Positions 18,376 to 28,242 of a stretch of 64,000 nt of DNA are shown in pieces. Position 1 is the first letter of the stretch. The number at the start of each line of letters is the position of its first letter. The DNA is taken from the NCBI GenBank assembly GCA_002483145.1, contig DLHJ01000005.1, forward strand, positions 1 through 64,000. The letters run 5' to 3'. A model generated the notes under the pieces. The model was given only the letters and a program-made list of their open reading frames with translations. It searched no databases and was not told the origin of the DNA. Both the position numbers and the translations under genes were made by a program. This DNA is from Cellvibrio sp. UBA7671. GTDB lineage: Bacteria; Pseudomonadota; Gammaproteobacteria; Pseudomonadales; Cellvibrionaceae.

Positions 18376-20316
18376 GTGTCTGTGAATTATTACGAACCAC
18401 CAGCACCACACAATCCAACGCAACCTGGAGCATCGAAACCAAACCGTGCAGCACCACAGCTGCCCCCACCAAAAAAACGTGGTGCATGGAGCATTTTTTT
18501 TAACGGAATGGGTGCAGGTATTACCTGGTTTCGCAATGCGTTGATGAACACCCTCTTCATTGTTGTGCTCATCATTTTTATCATTGCGGTAAGTTCAAGT
18601 GCACCACAACCTTTACCCGAAACCTTCGCCTTGCGTCTTGCGCCAACCGGTTTATTGGTTGATCAACGCAGTTACATTGACCCGGCCAGCTTGTTACTTT
18701 CTGAAGACGACCCGGAAGAAAATGAAACCGTTGTGAGCGATGTTGTTGAAGCCATCAATAAAGCGGCTAAAGATAAACGCGTAACCATGCTGGTGTTAGA
18801 ACCCGGCCGCATGCTCGGCGGCGGCGTGAGCAAAATGAATGACATTGGGCAAGCGTTGGAAAATTTTAAAAGCGCGGGCAAAAAAATCATCGCCGTAAGC
18901 GACAACTACTCACAAGACCAATATTACCTCGCCAGCTATGCCGACGAAATTTATCTGCATGATATGGGTTTGATCGAAATTACCGGCTACGGCCGCTACA
19001 TGAATTACTACAAAACCGCGCTGGATAAACTCGGGGTAACCATCCACGCCTTCCGCTCCGGCAAATACAAGGATTATTTGGAACCCTACCTGCGCGACGA
19101 CATGTCAGAAGAATCGCGCGAGCACAATGCACAGTGGATCAACGAACTATGGGCCAGTTACACCGGCAAGATCGAAAGCCTGCGCAAATTACCGCCGGGC
19201 AGCATCAATGACTACGTGAATAATATCGATGCACATATGGCCTTAACAACCGGCGACAGCGCCAAACTCGCACTGGAAAAAGCACTGGTCGATAAAGTTG
19301 TCTCGCGCCAGGACATGGAAAAAATGCTTATCGAGCAAGCAGGAAAAAGTGAGGACGGCAATTGGTATAACGGCGTCGGCATAAAATCCTACCTTGCCGA
19401 TATTCGCAAGCATCCAAAACTGGATAAAAACAAAGTTGCGGTAATTGTTGCCTCCGGCTCAATTGTGGATGGGCATCAACCCGACGGCAGCATTGGAAGC
19501 GAAAGCATGCTGGAATTATTGCGACAGGTAAAAGACGATGAACAAGTAAAGGCCCTGGTAATCCGTATCGATTCCGGCGGTGGCAGCGCCTTTGCATCGG
19601 AGATTATCCGCTCTGAAGTTATTGCACTGCGCGAGAAAAAAATCCCGATTTATATTTCCATGGGCACAGTCGCAGCATCCGGAGGTTATTGGATCGCAAC
19701 CGCAGGCGATAAAATCTGGGCGCAACCCACTACCATTACCGGTTCGATTGGCGTATTCGGCGCATTCCCTACACTGGAAAAATCCCTGCAAAAAATTGGT
19801 ATTAACACTGACGGTGTAGGCACGACTGAATTAGCGGGCACCATGCGCCTTGATCGCCCACTATCCGAAAAAGCCAGCAAGGTTGTACAAATGGGTGTGG
19901 ATAATATTTACCAGCGCTTCATCACACTGGTAGCTGACGCGCGCCAACAGGAAGTGAAAGCCATTGATGAAATTGCCCAAGGCCATGTATGGACCGGCAA
20001 TAAAGCCAAAGAAATCGGTTTGGTGGATGAGCTGGGTACGTTGAACGACGTCATTACCGCCATCGTACAAGAGGCCAAATTGAGCAGTTACAAAGTAGAG
20101 TTTGTACAGCGCCCGCTTTCGTCCAAAGAAGAATTCTTGCGCTCACTCACGCAGGGGCATGCAGGTACATTTGTCCCCAAATCGTTGCTGGAGAATTTTG
20201 CATCGCTCAATGTGTTGAACAATCTCGCACCCGCATTAAAGCCACTGAGCGATCTGCAAAAAATGAATGACCCACAAGGCATTTATGTACAGTGTTTGGA
20301 TTGCGTAGCGCCTTAA
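18376..20316 (+). CDS. sppA: Signal peptide peptidase SppA, 67K type
   Basis: The 646-residue membrane-anchored serine protease begins at GTG 18376, with GGAAGGAAA as ribosome-binding site. After a proline-rich cytosolic N-terminus there is one membrane helix (about residues 55-75), then tandem S49 domains. The catalytic Lys230 (FRSGKYKDYL) is in the first domain and Ser435 (TVAASGGYW) in the second, the arrangement known for Escherichia coli SppA. It degrades cleaved signal peptides in the inner membrane. Confidence 0.93.
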   Translation: MSVNYYEPPAPHNPTQPGASKPNRAAPQLPPPKKRGAWSIFFNGMGAGITWFRNALMNTLFIVVLIIFIIAVSSSAPQPLPETFALRLAPTGLLVDQRSYIDPASLLLSEDDPEENETVVSDVVEAINKAAKDKRVTMLVLEPGRMLGGGVSKMNDIGQALENFKSAGKKIIAVSDNYSQDQYYLASYADEIYLHDMGLIEITGYGRYMNYYKTALDKLGVTIHAFRSGKYKDYLEPYLRDDMSEESREHNAQWINELWASYTGKIESLRKLPPGSINDYVNNIDAHMALTTGDSAKLALEKALVDKVVSRQDMEKMLIEQAGKSEDGNWYNGVGIKSYLADIRKHPKLDKNKVAVIVASGSIVDGHQPDGSIGSESMLELLRQVKDDEQVKALVIRIDSGGGSAFASEIIRSEVIALREKKIPIYISMGTVAASGGYWIATAGDKIWAQPTTITGSIGVFGAFPTLEKSLQKIGINTDGVGTTELAGTMRLDRPLSEKASKVVQMGVDNIYQRFITLVADARQQEVKAIDEIAQGHVWTGNKAKEIGLVDELGTLNDVITAIVQEAKLSSYKVEFVQRPLSSKEEFLRSLTQGHAGTFVPKSLLENFASLNVLNNLAPALKPLSDLQKMNDPQGIYVQCLDCVAP

Positions 20317-20325
20317 CAAGATTAA

Positions 20326-20353
20326 ATGATTGGCAGGAAACCCTGCCAATCAT
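20326..20353. terminator. Terminator hairpin between sppA and the convergent lipoprotein gene
   Basis: A perfect 12-bp stem (20326-20337 with 20342-20353) has an AAAC loop. It lies 10 bases past the sppA stop and serves both converging genes. T-tracts are modest. Confidence 0.7.
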
Positions 20354-20382
20354 TCCCTCCGCACTTTTATAATTTATCCTGT

Positions 20383-22644
20383 TTAGTTGCAATTCTCCAA
20401 CCCACCAATCCATGCCGCTATAACATTCACTGCTTCTTGATCAACCACATGTGATGCTAACGGCGGCATTTGGTTTACATCCCGCACTTTCATACGCGCA
20501 AGCAGTACTGAACGCTCGGGCTCACCCGGAGCAATAATGCGTGCGTTGTTAATGCCCAAATCGCCCGCTGCTGGTTGTACATTGCAGGTTTGTGTTGCGG
20601 CAAGCTCTGTGCTGTAGCGCAAATCCAAAGTGACTGGTGTAGGCCCGTTGGGGCTATGGCAATTGCTGCAGTTACTGTGCAAATAGCTGCGCGCACGCTG
20701 CGTCAGTGTTGCATTAGTATCGCCGAGCGAAAAAAGTGTTTTTGCTTTTTGCGTGGGTGTAATTGCAGAAGAAAAAAGATTGATATGGGCGAGCGTATCC
20801 AGTTGATGTGCATTGATACCGCTCGCGTTGTAGAGCATGAAATTATTTAATTGCAGGGTTTCCAAACCCAGTGAAAAATTCGCGACTTGCGTATGGCAAG
20901 TGAGACATTGGCCGCGGCTGGGGTATTGCCATTGCACTCCTTCGATTGATTTTTCTTTGGCATCGGTTAATAAGAGCGCGTCGGTTTGGTCGTCGCGCCA
21001 TTCATAGCTAAAGCCTTGCCACCCCAACTCACCGCGTGCAAATAAACGTGTTTCGACAAAACGCTCATTCAATGTGAAATGTTTCATCAACACACTGCCA
21101 ACTGGAAATAAAAAATCCCCATCAGTCGTTAAATCTATTTTTGTGTTATTGGGAAGTGCAAAATACCGGTCTTTTTCTGCGGCATCTGACCAAAGTGGGC
21201 TGGCGACTGTGTAAGGGATCATTGCTGCTGCAGGCAGTGTTGGATTTGCAGAATTAACACAACCGGTTGCTGATAACCGCGCCGCCATAGTGCCCGGTTG
21301 CAATTGCCCTCCGGTCGCTTGCATTTTAACGATTTGTGAACCGGCACCCGATTGGCCAATCGCATAGAGTTCGCCTTGATTATCTTGCGCGAAGGACACT
21401 ATATCGACCGGTACATTACCGTGACTGTTAACACTGATGTTGCCGTTACTATTACGCGTAATAGATTGCATGGTATTCACGCAAAAATCGGTGAAAAAAT
21501 ATTTCCCGTAAGCAGCAGGATATTGTGTACCACGATAAACATAACCGCCAATCACTGAGCAAACACCCGTGTTGTGGCTAATCGATAACACCGGTTTAAT
21601 TTTATTAGCGGTAGAACAATTGGTGCGCTCGCTATAACAGAAGTCACCCTCCATATCACCCCAACCGTAATTGCCGCCGCGCGTAACCAGATTCACCTCT
21701 TCCCACGCGCCCTGCCCTACGTCGCCCACCCACAACTCATTGGTCTCGCGGTCAAAACCAAAACGCCAGGGGTTGCGTAAACCGTAAGCCCAAATTTCTG
21801 GCGCACCGCCGGTAACAGCGAAAGGATTATCAGCGGGAATCGCGTAATTGCGTCCGCCACTCGCGTTATTCACATCGATACGTAAAATTTTCCCAAGCAA
21901 ATTGTTGGTGTTCTGGCCATTTTGTTGTGGGTCACCCCCACTGCCGCCATCACCGGAGCTGATATATAAGTAGCCGTCGCTGCCAAATGCAATCTGCCCG
22001 CCGTTGTGATTGGAATAAGGTTGATTAAAACGCAGCAAAATAATTTCTGAATCGCGATTAATAATTCCATTATTTGCAACTTCAAAACGCGTCACCCGCG
22101 TTTCCATATTATTGTTGACATTGCGGCCGATATAATTGAAATACACATAGCGATTAGTTTCAAATTGTGGATGAAATGCCATCCCCAACAAACCGGTTTC
22201 ACCGCCGGAAAAATCCACACGATCTTCAATATTCAAGATCTCAGTCAATGCATTCGCGCTCGTATTATTTTGAAAACGCACCACCCTGCCAGGCTGACGC
22301 GTTGCATACCAATAATTATTGTCGTTGGGTGCCTGCAGTAAATTGGTCGCATTGGCAATATTGGGGAGTGAAGGAAATACCGCTTGCCAGCTAATACTGG
22401 TTGGGGTGCCGGAGTTAACAGGCGCCGGTGCAATACAGGTGGCATTCTGTGGCCGTGCAGATAATCCGGATAAGACACTGCTGGATGCCGATGAACCTGC
22501 TAGCGAACTACCCATTGATGAATTGGCAACAGAATTCCCTTGGGACGATTGGGCAGAGGATCCACCACTACCACCCCCTCCACCGCACGAAAAAAGAAAT
22601 AGAAAACTGGATATAAACAATAATTTTTTTACGCACTTTTCCAT
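20383..22644 (-). CDS. PQQ-dependent sugar dehydrogenase fused to a diheme cytochrome c (lipoprotein)
   Basis: The 753-residue protein starts at the ATG at 22644, 8 bases after GAGGTAA; an upstream in-frame Met is less likely. The signal ends in a lipobox (FLFSC) followed by a Gly/Ser linker. Residues about 75-430 are a soluble-glucose-dehydrogenase type beta-propeller (SGGETGLLGMAFHPQF; SNHNGGQIAFGSDG; YGLRNPWRFGFD). The C-terminal 300 residues resemble the SO_2930-type diheme cytochrome, with haem sites CLTCH at Cys580 and CSNCH at Cys659. It should oxidise an aldose or oligosaccharide outside the inner membrane and pass electrons within the same chain. No PQQ synthesis genes are in the window. 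Confidence 0.88.
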   Translation of the reverse strand: MEKCVKKLLFISSFLFLFSCGGGGGSGGSSAQSSQGNSVANSSMGSSLAGSSASSSVLSGLSARPQNATCIAPAPVNSGTPTSISWQAVFPSLPNIANATNLLQAPNDNNYWYATRQPGRVVRFQNNTSANALTEILNIEDRVDFSGGETGLLGMAFHPQFETNRYVYFNYIGRNVNNNMETRVTRFEVANNGIINRDSEIILLRFNQPYSNHNGGQIAFGSDGYLYISSGDGGSGGDPQQNGQNTNNLLGKILRIDVNNASGGRNYAIPADNPFAVTGGAPEIWAYGLRNPWRFGFDRETNELWVGDVGQGAWEEVNLVTRGGNYGWGDMEGDFCYSERTNCSTANKIKPVLSISHNTGVCSVIGGYVYRGTQYPAAYGKYFFTDFCVNTMQSITRNSNGNISVNSHGNVPVDIVSFAQDNQGELYAIGQSGAGSQIVKMQATGGQLQPGTMAARLSATGCVNSANPTLPAAAMIPYTVASPLWSDAAEKDRYFALPNNTKIDLTTDGDFLFPVGSVLMKHFTLNERFVETRLFARGELGWQGFSYEWRDDQTDALLLTDAKEKSIEGVQWQYPSRGQCLTCHTQVANFSLGLETLQLNNFMLYNASGINAHQLDTLAHINLFSSAITPTQKAKTLFSLGDTNATLTQRARSYLHSNCSNCHSPNGPTPVTLDLRYSTELAATQTCNVQPAAGDLGINNARIIAPGEPERSVLLARMKVRDVNQMPPLASHVVDQEAVNVIAAWIGGLENCN

Positions 22645-22781
22645 GGTGATTACCTCGCAGAACATTGCCCGATACGGCGTATCTTTACGAAAGTCTGATC
22701 AATCACTATAGCGCTCCTTGCTGATAGTGTTCTGTGGTCAACAGCTCATAAGATCGGTGTGCGCTCACTTTTTATCGCAAC

Positions 22782-22809
22782 AAAAAAACCCGCGTAGAAA
22801 GCTGGCGGG
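22782..22809 (-). terminator. Intrinsic terminator after the GMC operon
   Basis: On the minus strand, a GC stem (22809-22805 with 22793-22789) is followed by seven Ts (22788-22782). It separates the TIM-barrel/GMC/subunit-3 operon from the sugar dehydrogenase gene. Confidence 0.8.
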
Positions 22810-22858
22810 GTTGATTGCGTGGCGTGGAAAAATCACCGTTCCACTTTGCAGTATTTCT

Positions 22859-23407
22859 TTATTTAGTTGCCCAACCTCTATCGCCCACTTTGTAGGCCAG
22901 GTTGCCGTCGAAACGCCCGGGTATCGGAGCATGACGCAATACTTGCGTGCCACCCACCTCTGAAGTGAAGAAACCAAACAGGGTCAGTTGTTTGATCATC
23001 GTGAAGTAATGGATACCGCCTGCAGCAATATCCGCTTTTGCTGTACGGTCGAGTTGATTAACAAAATCTTCCCGCTCATTTTGTTGCAGATCCATAAAGC
23101 TACGGCGGTAAGTTTTTTTGCAATTGTCTTCGAGCGTCATCAGGCCTTTATGAAAAATTGCCTGTTCATCCAGCGTGTAGCAATCCGTCACAAACACACT
23201 CATAAACTGGCCGACTTGCGCGTCTTTGGCGCCCGGCGTGTCGGTGCGCGGCAGAATGGTTTCTGCAATTTCATCCAAGAGCGCAATATTTTGTGCAGAA
23301 AAACGGGTTGGTGCCTGAGTGGCACAACCACTTAACAGCGCGGAACCACCAATCATGGCAGTACCGGTAGCAGCAGTAATCAGTTTTAATAATTCACGGC
23401 GATTCAT
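22859..23407 (-). CDS. Gluconate 2-dehydrogenase subunit 3 family protein
   Basis: The 182-residue protein starts at the ATG at 23407, which overlaps the GMC stop codon by 4 bases (ATGA). The N-terminus has both a twin-arginine pattern (NRRELLKLI) and a lipobox-like LLSGC at about residue 27. The rest matches the small subunit of FAD sugar dehydrogenases (LLDEIAETILPRTDTPGAKDA). Such subunits assist Tat export and maturation of the GMC flavoprotein subunit. The strict overlap indicates coupled translation with the large subunit. Confidence 0.88.
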   Translation of the reverse strand: MNRRELLKLITAATGTAMIGGSALLSGCATQAPTRFSAQNIALLDEIAETILPRTDTPGAKDAQVGQFMSVFVTDCYTLDEQAIFHKGLMTLEDNCKKTYRRSFMDLQQNEREDFVNQLDRTAKADIAAGGIHYFTMIKQLTLFGFFTSEVGGTQVLRHAPIPGRFDGNLAYKVGDRGWATK

Positions 23408-25095
23408 GACAGATTCCCCTTTTTCAGTTCTTTTACCGCATGGTCCACAGCGCGTGCAGTCATTGCCATATAGGTCAGCGATGGATTTACGCAGGAGGCA
23501 GATGTCATGGCGGCACCATCGGTGACAAAGACATTGGGTGCATCCCACACCTGGTTAAAACCATTGAGCACGGAAGTTTTAGGGTCGCGCCCCATACGCG
23601 CGGTTCCCATTTCGTGAATGCCCATACCCGGTGAATAACCCCAATCGGCACCACCGACATTTTTAACGCCGGCAGCCTCAAGGATCTCAATGGCATCCTG
23701 CTGCATATCTTTGCGCATCGCCAATTCGTTTGCGCGGATCTCCACATCCATCGCCAATACGGGCAGGCCCCATTTGTCGGTAACCTTGCGATCGAGATAA
23801 ATCCGGTTGTCGTGGTGCGGCAGCATTTCGCCAAAGGCTGTCATACCGATAGTCCATGCACCCGGTTCGGCCAGGGCATTTTTGAAATCTGCACCCACCC
23901 CCATTTCCGCCACATCGCGATTCCAGTCCTGGCGGCTGGCAGCGCCTTGATAGCCAAATCCACGCACGTAACTGCGCTTTTCGTCGCCCAGATTGCGGAA
24001 GCGGGGAATATAAAAACCCGCCGGGCGACGGCCGTAGTAATACTTGTCCTCGTAACCTTCAACAACTCCACCAGCACCGACGCGGAAGTGGTGATCCATG
24101 ACATTGTGCCCCAACTCGCCGCTGCTACTGCCCAAACCATCCGGCCAAATATCGGTGGCGGAATTCATCAAAATCCAGGTGGAGTTAAAGCTGGAAGCGT
24201 TGAGGAAAATTACGTTGGCAGTGAATTCATACGTCTTGTTGGTTTCTGCATCAATGACCTCTACCCCGCGCGCGCGTTTTTTGTCTTTGTCGTACAACAC
24301 CTGGCTGACAATAGAAAATGGGCGCAGGGTGAGATTGCCCGTTTTCATGGCCGCCGGCAGCGTCGATGATTGGGTGCTGAAATAGGCACCGAACGGGCAG
24401 CCCAACCAACACTTATTGCGGTATTGGCAGTTGACTCTGCCCTGCTCCGGTTTGGGTTGGGTGATGTTGGCCGTACGGCTGTTGATCATCAAACGTTTGC
24501 CGCCATAGGCTTTTTTGATTCTGGCCGCCACGTCTTTTTCAACGATGTTGAGTTCAATCGGTGGTAAAAACTGGCCATCAGGCAGATGATCCAAACCTTC
24601 AAGGCTGCCGGAAATTCCCGCGAACCGTTCAACGTAATCGTACCAGGGCGCCATGTCTGAATAGCGAATCGGCCAATCAACGGCAATACCTTCACGCAGA
24701 TTGGCTTCAAAATCCTGCGCACTAAACCGATAACTTTGACGCCCCCACAAGAGCGAACGACCACCCACGTGATACCCCCTAAACCAATCAAAGGGTTTCT
24801 TTTCAACATAAGGGCTTTCCTGCTCATTCGCCCACATACCTTGGGTTTCTTCATTGAGTACAAAGTCGCGTTTCAACACCGGGTGATTGCGCTGCATTTC
24901 CTGTGTCGGGCGGCCGCGATGCGGATAATCCCACGGTTCTTTGTGGGCATTGACGTAATCTTTGATGTGCTCAATATTGCGCCCGCGTTCGAGTAGCAAT
25001 ACTTTCAGCCCTTTTTCGGTGAGCTCTTTCGCCGCCCAGCCGCCGCTAATGCCGGAGCCAACCACAATGGCATCAAAGTGTTGTGTAGTGGACAT
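23404..25095 (-). CDS. GMC-family FAD sugar dehydrogenase, large subunit
   Basis: The 563-residue flavoprotein begins with the FAD-binding motif VVGSGISGGWAAKEL and ends with the GMC motif SASCVNPSLTYMA. A cysteine set C-x5-C-x3-C at Cys223, Cys229 and Cys233 (NKCWLGCPFG) matches the iron-sulfur region known in FAD glucose dehydrogenase complexes. It has no export signal of its own, consistent with hitchhiker export via subunit 3. Relatives oxidise gluconate, fructose, glucose or the C3 of glycosides. Given the neighbouring isomerase-like gene, C3 oxidation of a disaccharide is possible but unproven. AGAGG precedes the start. Confidence 0.88.
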   Translation of the reverse strand: MSTTQHFDAIVVGSGISGGWAAKELTEKGLKVLLLERGRNIEHIKDYVNAHKEPWDYPHRGRPTQEMQRNHPVLKRDFVLNEETQGMWANEQESPYVEKKPFDWFRGYHVGGRSLLWGRQSYRFSAQDFEANLREGIAVDWPIRYSDMAPWYDYVERFAGISGSLEGLDHLPDGQFLPPIELNIVEKDVAARIKKAYGGKRLMINSRTANITQPKPEQGRVNCQYRNKCWLGCPFGAYFSTQSSTLPAAMKTGNLTLRPFSIVSQVLYDKDKKRARGVEVIDAETNKTYEFTANVIFLNASSFNSTWILMNSATDIWPDGLGSSSGELGHNVMDHHFRVGAGGVVEGYEDKYYYGRRPAGFYIPRFRNLGDEKRSYVRGFGYQGAASRQDWNRDVAEMGVGADFKNALAEPGAWTIGMTAFGEMLPHHDNRIYLDRKVTDKWGLPVLAMDVEIRANELAMRKDMQQDAIEILEAAGVKNVGGADWGYSPGMGIHEMGTARMGRDPKTSVLNGFNQVWDAPNVFVTDGAAMTSASCVNPSLTYMAMTARAVDHAVKELKKGNLS

Positions 25096-25133
25096 AGATA
25101 TACCTCTGGATAAACCGACTTTTTTATAGAAAA

Positions 25134-26054
25134 TTAAATATCGCAGATGCGGATCGCCGCTTTTAACGATTCAATTCTTTCGTTGTCCGTTGCGCGCTTG
25201 GGCATAAACTCCTGCGCGACATATCCCTTGAAACCCGTTGCGTGAATAGCGCGAACAATCGCGGGGTAATACAGCTCCTGCGAATCATCGATCTCGTTGC
25301 GCCCCGGAACACCGGCCGTGTGGTAATGGCCAAAATACTGGTGATTATTTTGAATGGTGCGAATGATGTCGCCTTCGCTGATTTGCATGTGATAGATGTC
25401 GTACAACAATTTAAAATTGGGCGAATCCAAACGCTTGCACAGTTCAATTCCCCACGCGGAGTTATCGGCAAAATAATCCGGGTGATCGACCTTGCTATTG
25501 AATAATTCCATTTGCAAAACCACACCGCGTTTTTCTGCTTGGGCCAGAATTTTTTTCAATCCTTTTGTGGCCTGCTTTAATCCATCTTCCGGATCTCTGC
25601 CGCGTGCATTCCCACTAAAACAAATCAGGTTTTTATAGCCTGCATCGCTGACCAAATCGATATGTTTGCGATAATTTTCAATCAGCGGCTGATGAAATCT
25701 CGCATCGCCCCAACCATCTTCCAGATTTAATTCAGCGCCATTACACATGGAAGAATCGACTCCATGCTGCTTGAGGATATGCCACTCACCGGGTCCCACT
25801 AAATCAATTGCCGAAAAGCCCAAACGTTTCACGACCAGACACAATTCTTCCACCGATAAGAAATTAAACGTCCAGCGCGCAACCGAATGGTGAATATTGC
25901 CCCTGAGTGAAGCTGTTGGTGAAACCCCGCGGGAAGATGAAGGTGCCGCCGTGGGTGAAGCGAGTTCTGCCCCGAGCGCGGAAAGGCTGGAAAGCCCCAA
26001 TGCACTGGCAACAGCGCCGCGCATAAGCGCACGGCGATTAATAGAATGGTTCAT
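25134..26054 (-). CDS. Tat-exported TIM-barrel sugar isomerase/epimerase-like protein (hydroxypyruvate isomerase family)
   Basis: The 306-residue protein starts with a twin-arginine signal (INRRALMRGAVASALG, processed near residue 30). The remainder is a xylose-isomerase-like TIM barrel with probable metal ligands in MELFNSKV, LLYDIYHMQ, GHYHTAGVPGR and the final AQEF. These match the hydroxypyruvate isomerase branch. Export makes a cytosolic glyoxylate role unlikely; periplasmic processing of an oxidised or keto sugar made by the GMC enzyme 38 bases downstream is a better fit. The substrate is unknown. Confidence 0.8.
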   Translation of the reverse strand: MNHSINRRALMRGAVASALGLSSLSALGAELASPTAAPSSSRGVSPTASLRGNIHHSVARWTFNFLSVEELCLVVKRLGFSAIDLVGPGEWHILKQHGVDSSMCNGAELNLEDGWGDARFHQPLIENYRKHIDLVSDAGYKNLICFSGNARGRDPEDGLKQATKGLKKILAQAEKRGVVLQMELFNSKVDHPDYFADNSAWGIELCKRLDSPNFKLLYDIYHMQISEGDIIRTIQNNHQYFGHYHTAGVPGRNEIDDSQELYYPAIVRAIHATGFKGYVAQEFMPKRATDNERIESLKAAIRICDI

Positions 26055-26232
26055 GATGGCTAGCTCTATTTTTTTAGATGGTATTTATACCGGCTCTCTC
26101 CAGCGCCGATAATAAAGATTAGCCCGCCAAAAACACCTTATCTATGCACCGATACGGATCTTTACTCTTTATGACAATAACCTGCAAAAGCGCAATAAAG
26201 CCGAGCAAAAACTGCCCATTCATTTGGTAAAT

Positions 26233-26257
26233 AAAAAAGCCAGCTCAATGGCTGGCT
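26233..26257 (-). terminator. Intrinsic terminator after the GH9 gene
   Basis: On the minus strand, a 7-bp GC-rich stem (26257-26251 with 26244-26238) is followed by a T-run to 26233, 30 bases past the GH9 stop. Confidence 0.85.
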
Positions 26258-26285
26258 CATAACAAACTAAAACGAGGTTACAACA

Positions 26286-28121
26286 TCACTTAGGCGTTAA
26301 CGCCTGAATAGCGGCCGAAACGTAAACCAAGGGCGCATTCCAGTTAATCGCAATTTCATTACTGGCATAACTGCACCAATTATCCAGATAGGATTTGGCC
26401 GCGATATTGGATGGATAAGGCACATTGCAACCGGACTTATCCTGCTGCCCAGGCTGCGGGCCACCGGCGATAAAACCGGGAATTGGCTCCGCAATGCCAT
26501 CGGCTTCTGATGGGCGATGATGCGGGTGCAGTGTTGCTTTATCGCCATAACCAGTCACGAACGACATATCCGTCGCATTGCGGCCGAGTACGTAATCGAG
26601 CATCGCCTGAGCGGCATCCAAATATTCACGCTTGCCATTCAAACGATAGCCTTGCACCAACATCATTGCCTGCCCCAGTGCGACTGAGTTACTGCCCCAG
26701 ACAAAATCATTTTTCTGCATAGTGACGCGATACGCCGATGCAGACCACACCGCTTGCAAATTGGCAGCGAGGCCATCGATACGGTTGGCAATTAATTGTT
26801 TATCGGCAACTGCGGTTAAATTATCGCGATGATGCGCCAATGAAATCCAACCCAAACTGCGTACATCGCCCCAGGAGGGAACTGTGGCAAAAGTTTCGGC
26901 GGGTTTCATCGCAGTGTAATAAGCGTCTTTTTTGCTGGTGATATACAACTCGGCTGCAGCCCAGGCAAATTCGTCAGCCAGATTGCCATCGCCGTACTCA
27001 CCGGTTTTGACATCATCGGGTTGTTTGTAGGTGACTGCCGGATTGGCAACCGCCCAGCCCCAAGCCGATTCTGCAGCAGCCAGCATTTTTGCCGACATAC
27101 CCGGCAATTGGGCTTCATATTGCGCAACGACACGGCTTGCGGTTGCCATTACCGCAGCAAAATCCAACGCGGCTGCCGTCGTTTTTTGCACCACATAACG
27201 CTCGCTCGTTGCCTGATGCGGCATTACAGTGCCATCAAAATTTTTGTTGGTGAGCTTGTGGTAGACGCCACCATCGTTGGGGTCCTGCATGCTCAACATC
27301 CACTCCAGATTCCATAAGGTTTCATTGAGCAGATCGGGAAGTGCATCACCACTTTCGGGAATATTTAAATTCTGGTTGTTAAACATTTCTGGAAAATGTT
27401 CGTAAGCCGCAAGCAGCGAATAGGTCGCAATGCCCGAGTTGACGATATATTTGTTGTAATCACCGGCATCGTACCAACCCTTGGGGCTGGAGATAATGGT
27501 GCCAGCAGGGCGAGCTGCACTGGCGGCTGACGGATGTACCAGCACCTGGGTATCTGGGTGGCCGAGTGGACGCGCAAAAATGCCAGCATGAGTTGCGAGT
27601 AATTCAGCGCTATTGCGGTTGTAATAAAAGGCTTTGATGCTCGCCGCCGTTAATGCGCTGTAGACATCATTGGCGATAGTAAAAGGATATGAGTCATTCA
27701 CACCCTCAACACGCACAAGGTAATCACCCGGCGTTTTTACGCTGGAAAAATCGGCTAGCCTGACGCTTTCTTCCGATGCACTCCAGGTAGTTGCAGCGCT
27801 CAGGTTGCCGCTCAATACTGCTGCGTTGGTCGCAGTATTGATCACTTTAAAAGTAGCCGCGCTGCCCGCTGGAACAACCGCCCATTTGGCAGACTCGGGT
27901 AGAAAACCCAATTGATTGAGCTTGATATTGCCCGCTACTGCGGCGGTAGAACTGGCGGCGGCGCTGCTAATGGCTACCGCAGCAGCAGATGATGCAGCCT
28001 TGGAACTAGCCGCACTATTACCGCCACTGCCTCCACCACCACTACCGCAACCAAACATGACACCGGTCAGGCCGACAAGCGCCAGCGCCGACGCCAAACG
28101 AGTCGGGATAAATACAGCCAT
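26286..28121 (-). CDS. Glycoside hydrolase family 9 endoglucanase, lipoprotein
   Basis: The 611-residue cellulase has a lipoprotein signal (VMFGC, Cys25) followed by Gly/Ser and Ala/Ser linkers, so it is probably anchored in the outer membrane. An N-terminal Ig-like CelD_N domain (about 66-150) precedes the GH9 catalytic barrel (about 160-605). Active-site landmarks are DAGDYNKY (Asp218 and Asp221), HPHHRPS, and the C-terminal acid Glu589 in NEIAINWNAP. No CBM is present, unlike secreted family members. GH9 enzymes cleave beta-1,4-glucan with inversion. GGAG lies 8 bases before the start. It resembles Cel9-type enzymes of Cellvibrio and Saccharophagus. Confidence 0.93.
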   Translation of the reverse strand: MAVFIPTRLASALALVGLTGVMFGCGSGGGGSGGNSAASSKAASSAAAVAISSAAASSTAAVAGNIKLNQLGFLPESAKWAVVPAGSAATFKVINTATNAAVLSGNLSAATTWSASEESVRLADFSSVKTPGDYLVRVEGVNDSYPFTIANDVYSALTAASIKAFYYNRNSAELLATHAGIFARPLGHPDTQVLVHPSAASAARPAGTIISSPKGWYDAGDYNKYIVNSGIATYSLLAAYEHFPEMFNNQNLNIPESGDALPDLLNETLWNLEWMLSMQDPNDGGVYHKLTNKNFDGTVMPHQATSERYVVQKTTAAALDFAAVMATASRVVAQYEAQLPGMSAKMLAAAESAWGWAVANPAVTYKQPDDVKTGEYGDGNLADEFAWAAAELYITSKKDAYYTAMKPAETFATVPSWGDVRSLGWISLAHHRDNLTAVADKQLIANRIDGLAANLQAVWSASAYRVTMQKNDFVWGSNSVALGQAMMLVQGYRLNGKREYLDAAQAMLDYVLGRNATDMSFVTGYGDKATLHPHHRPSEADGIAEPIPGFIAGGPQPGQQDKSGCNVPYPSNIAAKSYLDNWCSYASNEIAINWNAPLVYVSAAIQALTPK

Positions 28122-28242
28122 TGTGATTCTCCATTGCGTAGTCAGGCCCGGATGAGCCTGTTGTTGTTATGTGTTTGTCGTTATGTTGTTGAGCTAGAAC
28201 ACCTGGCGAGATTAGTTGATTAGCAGCTAGTCTGCGCACCGT

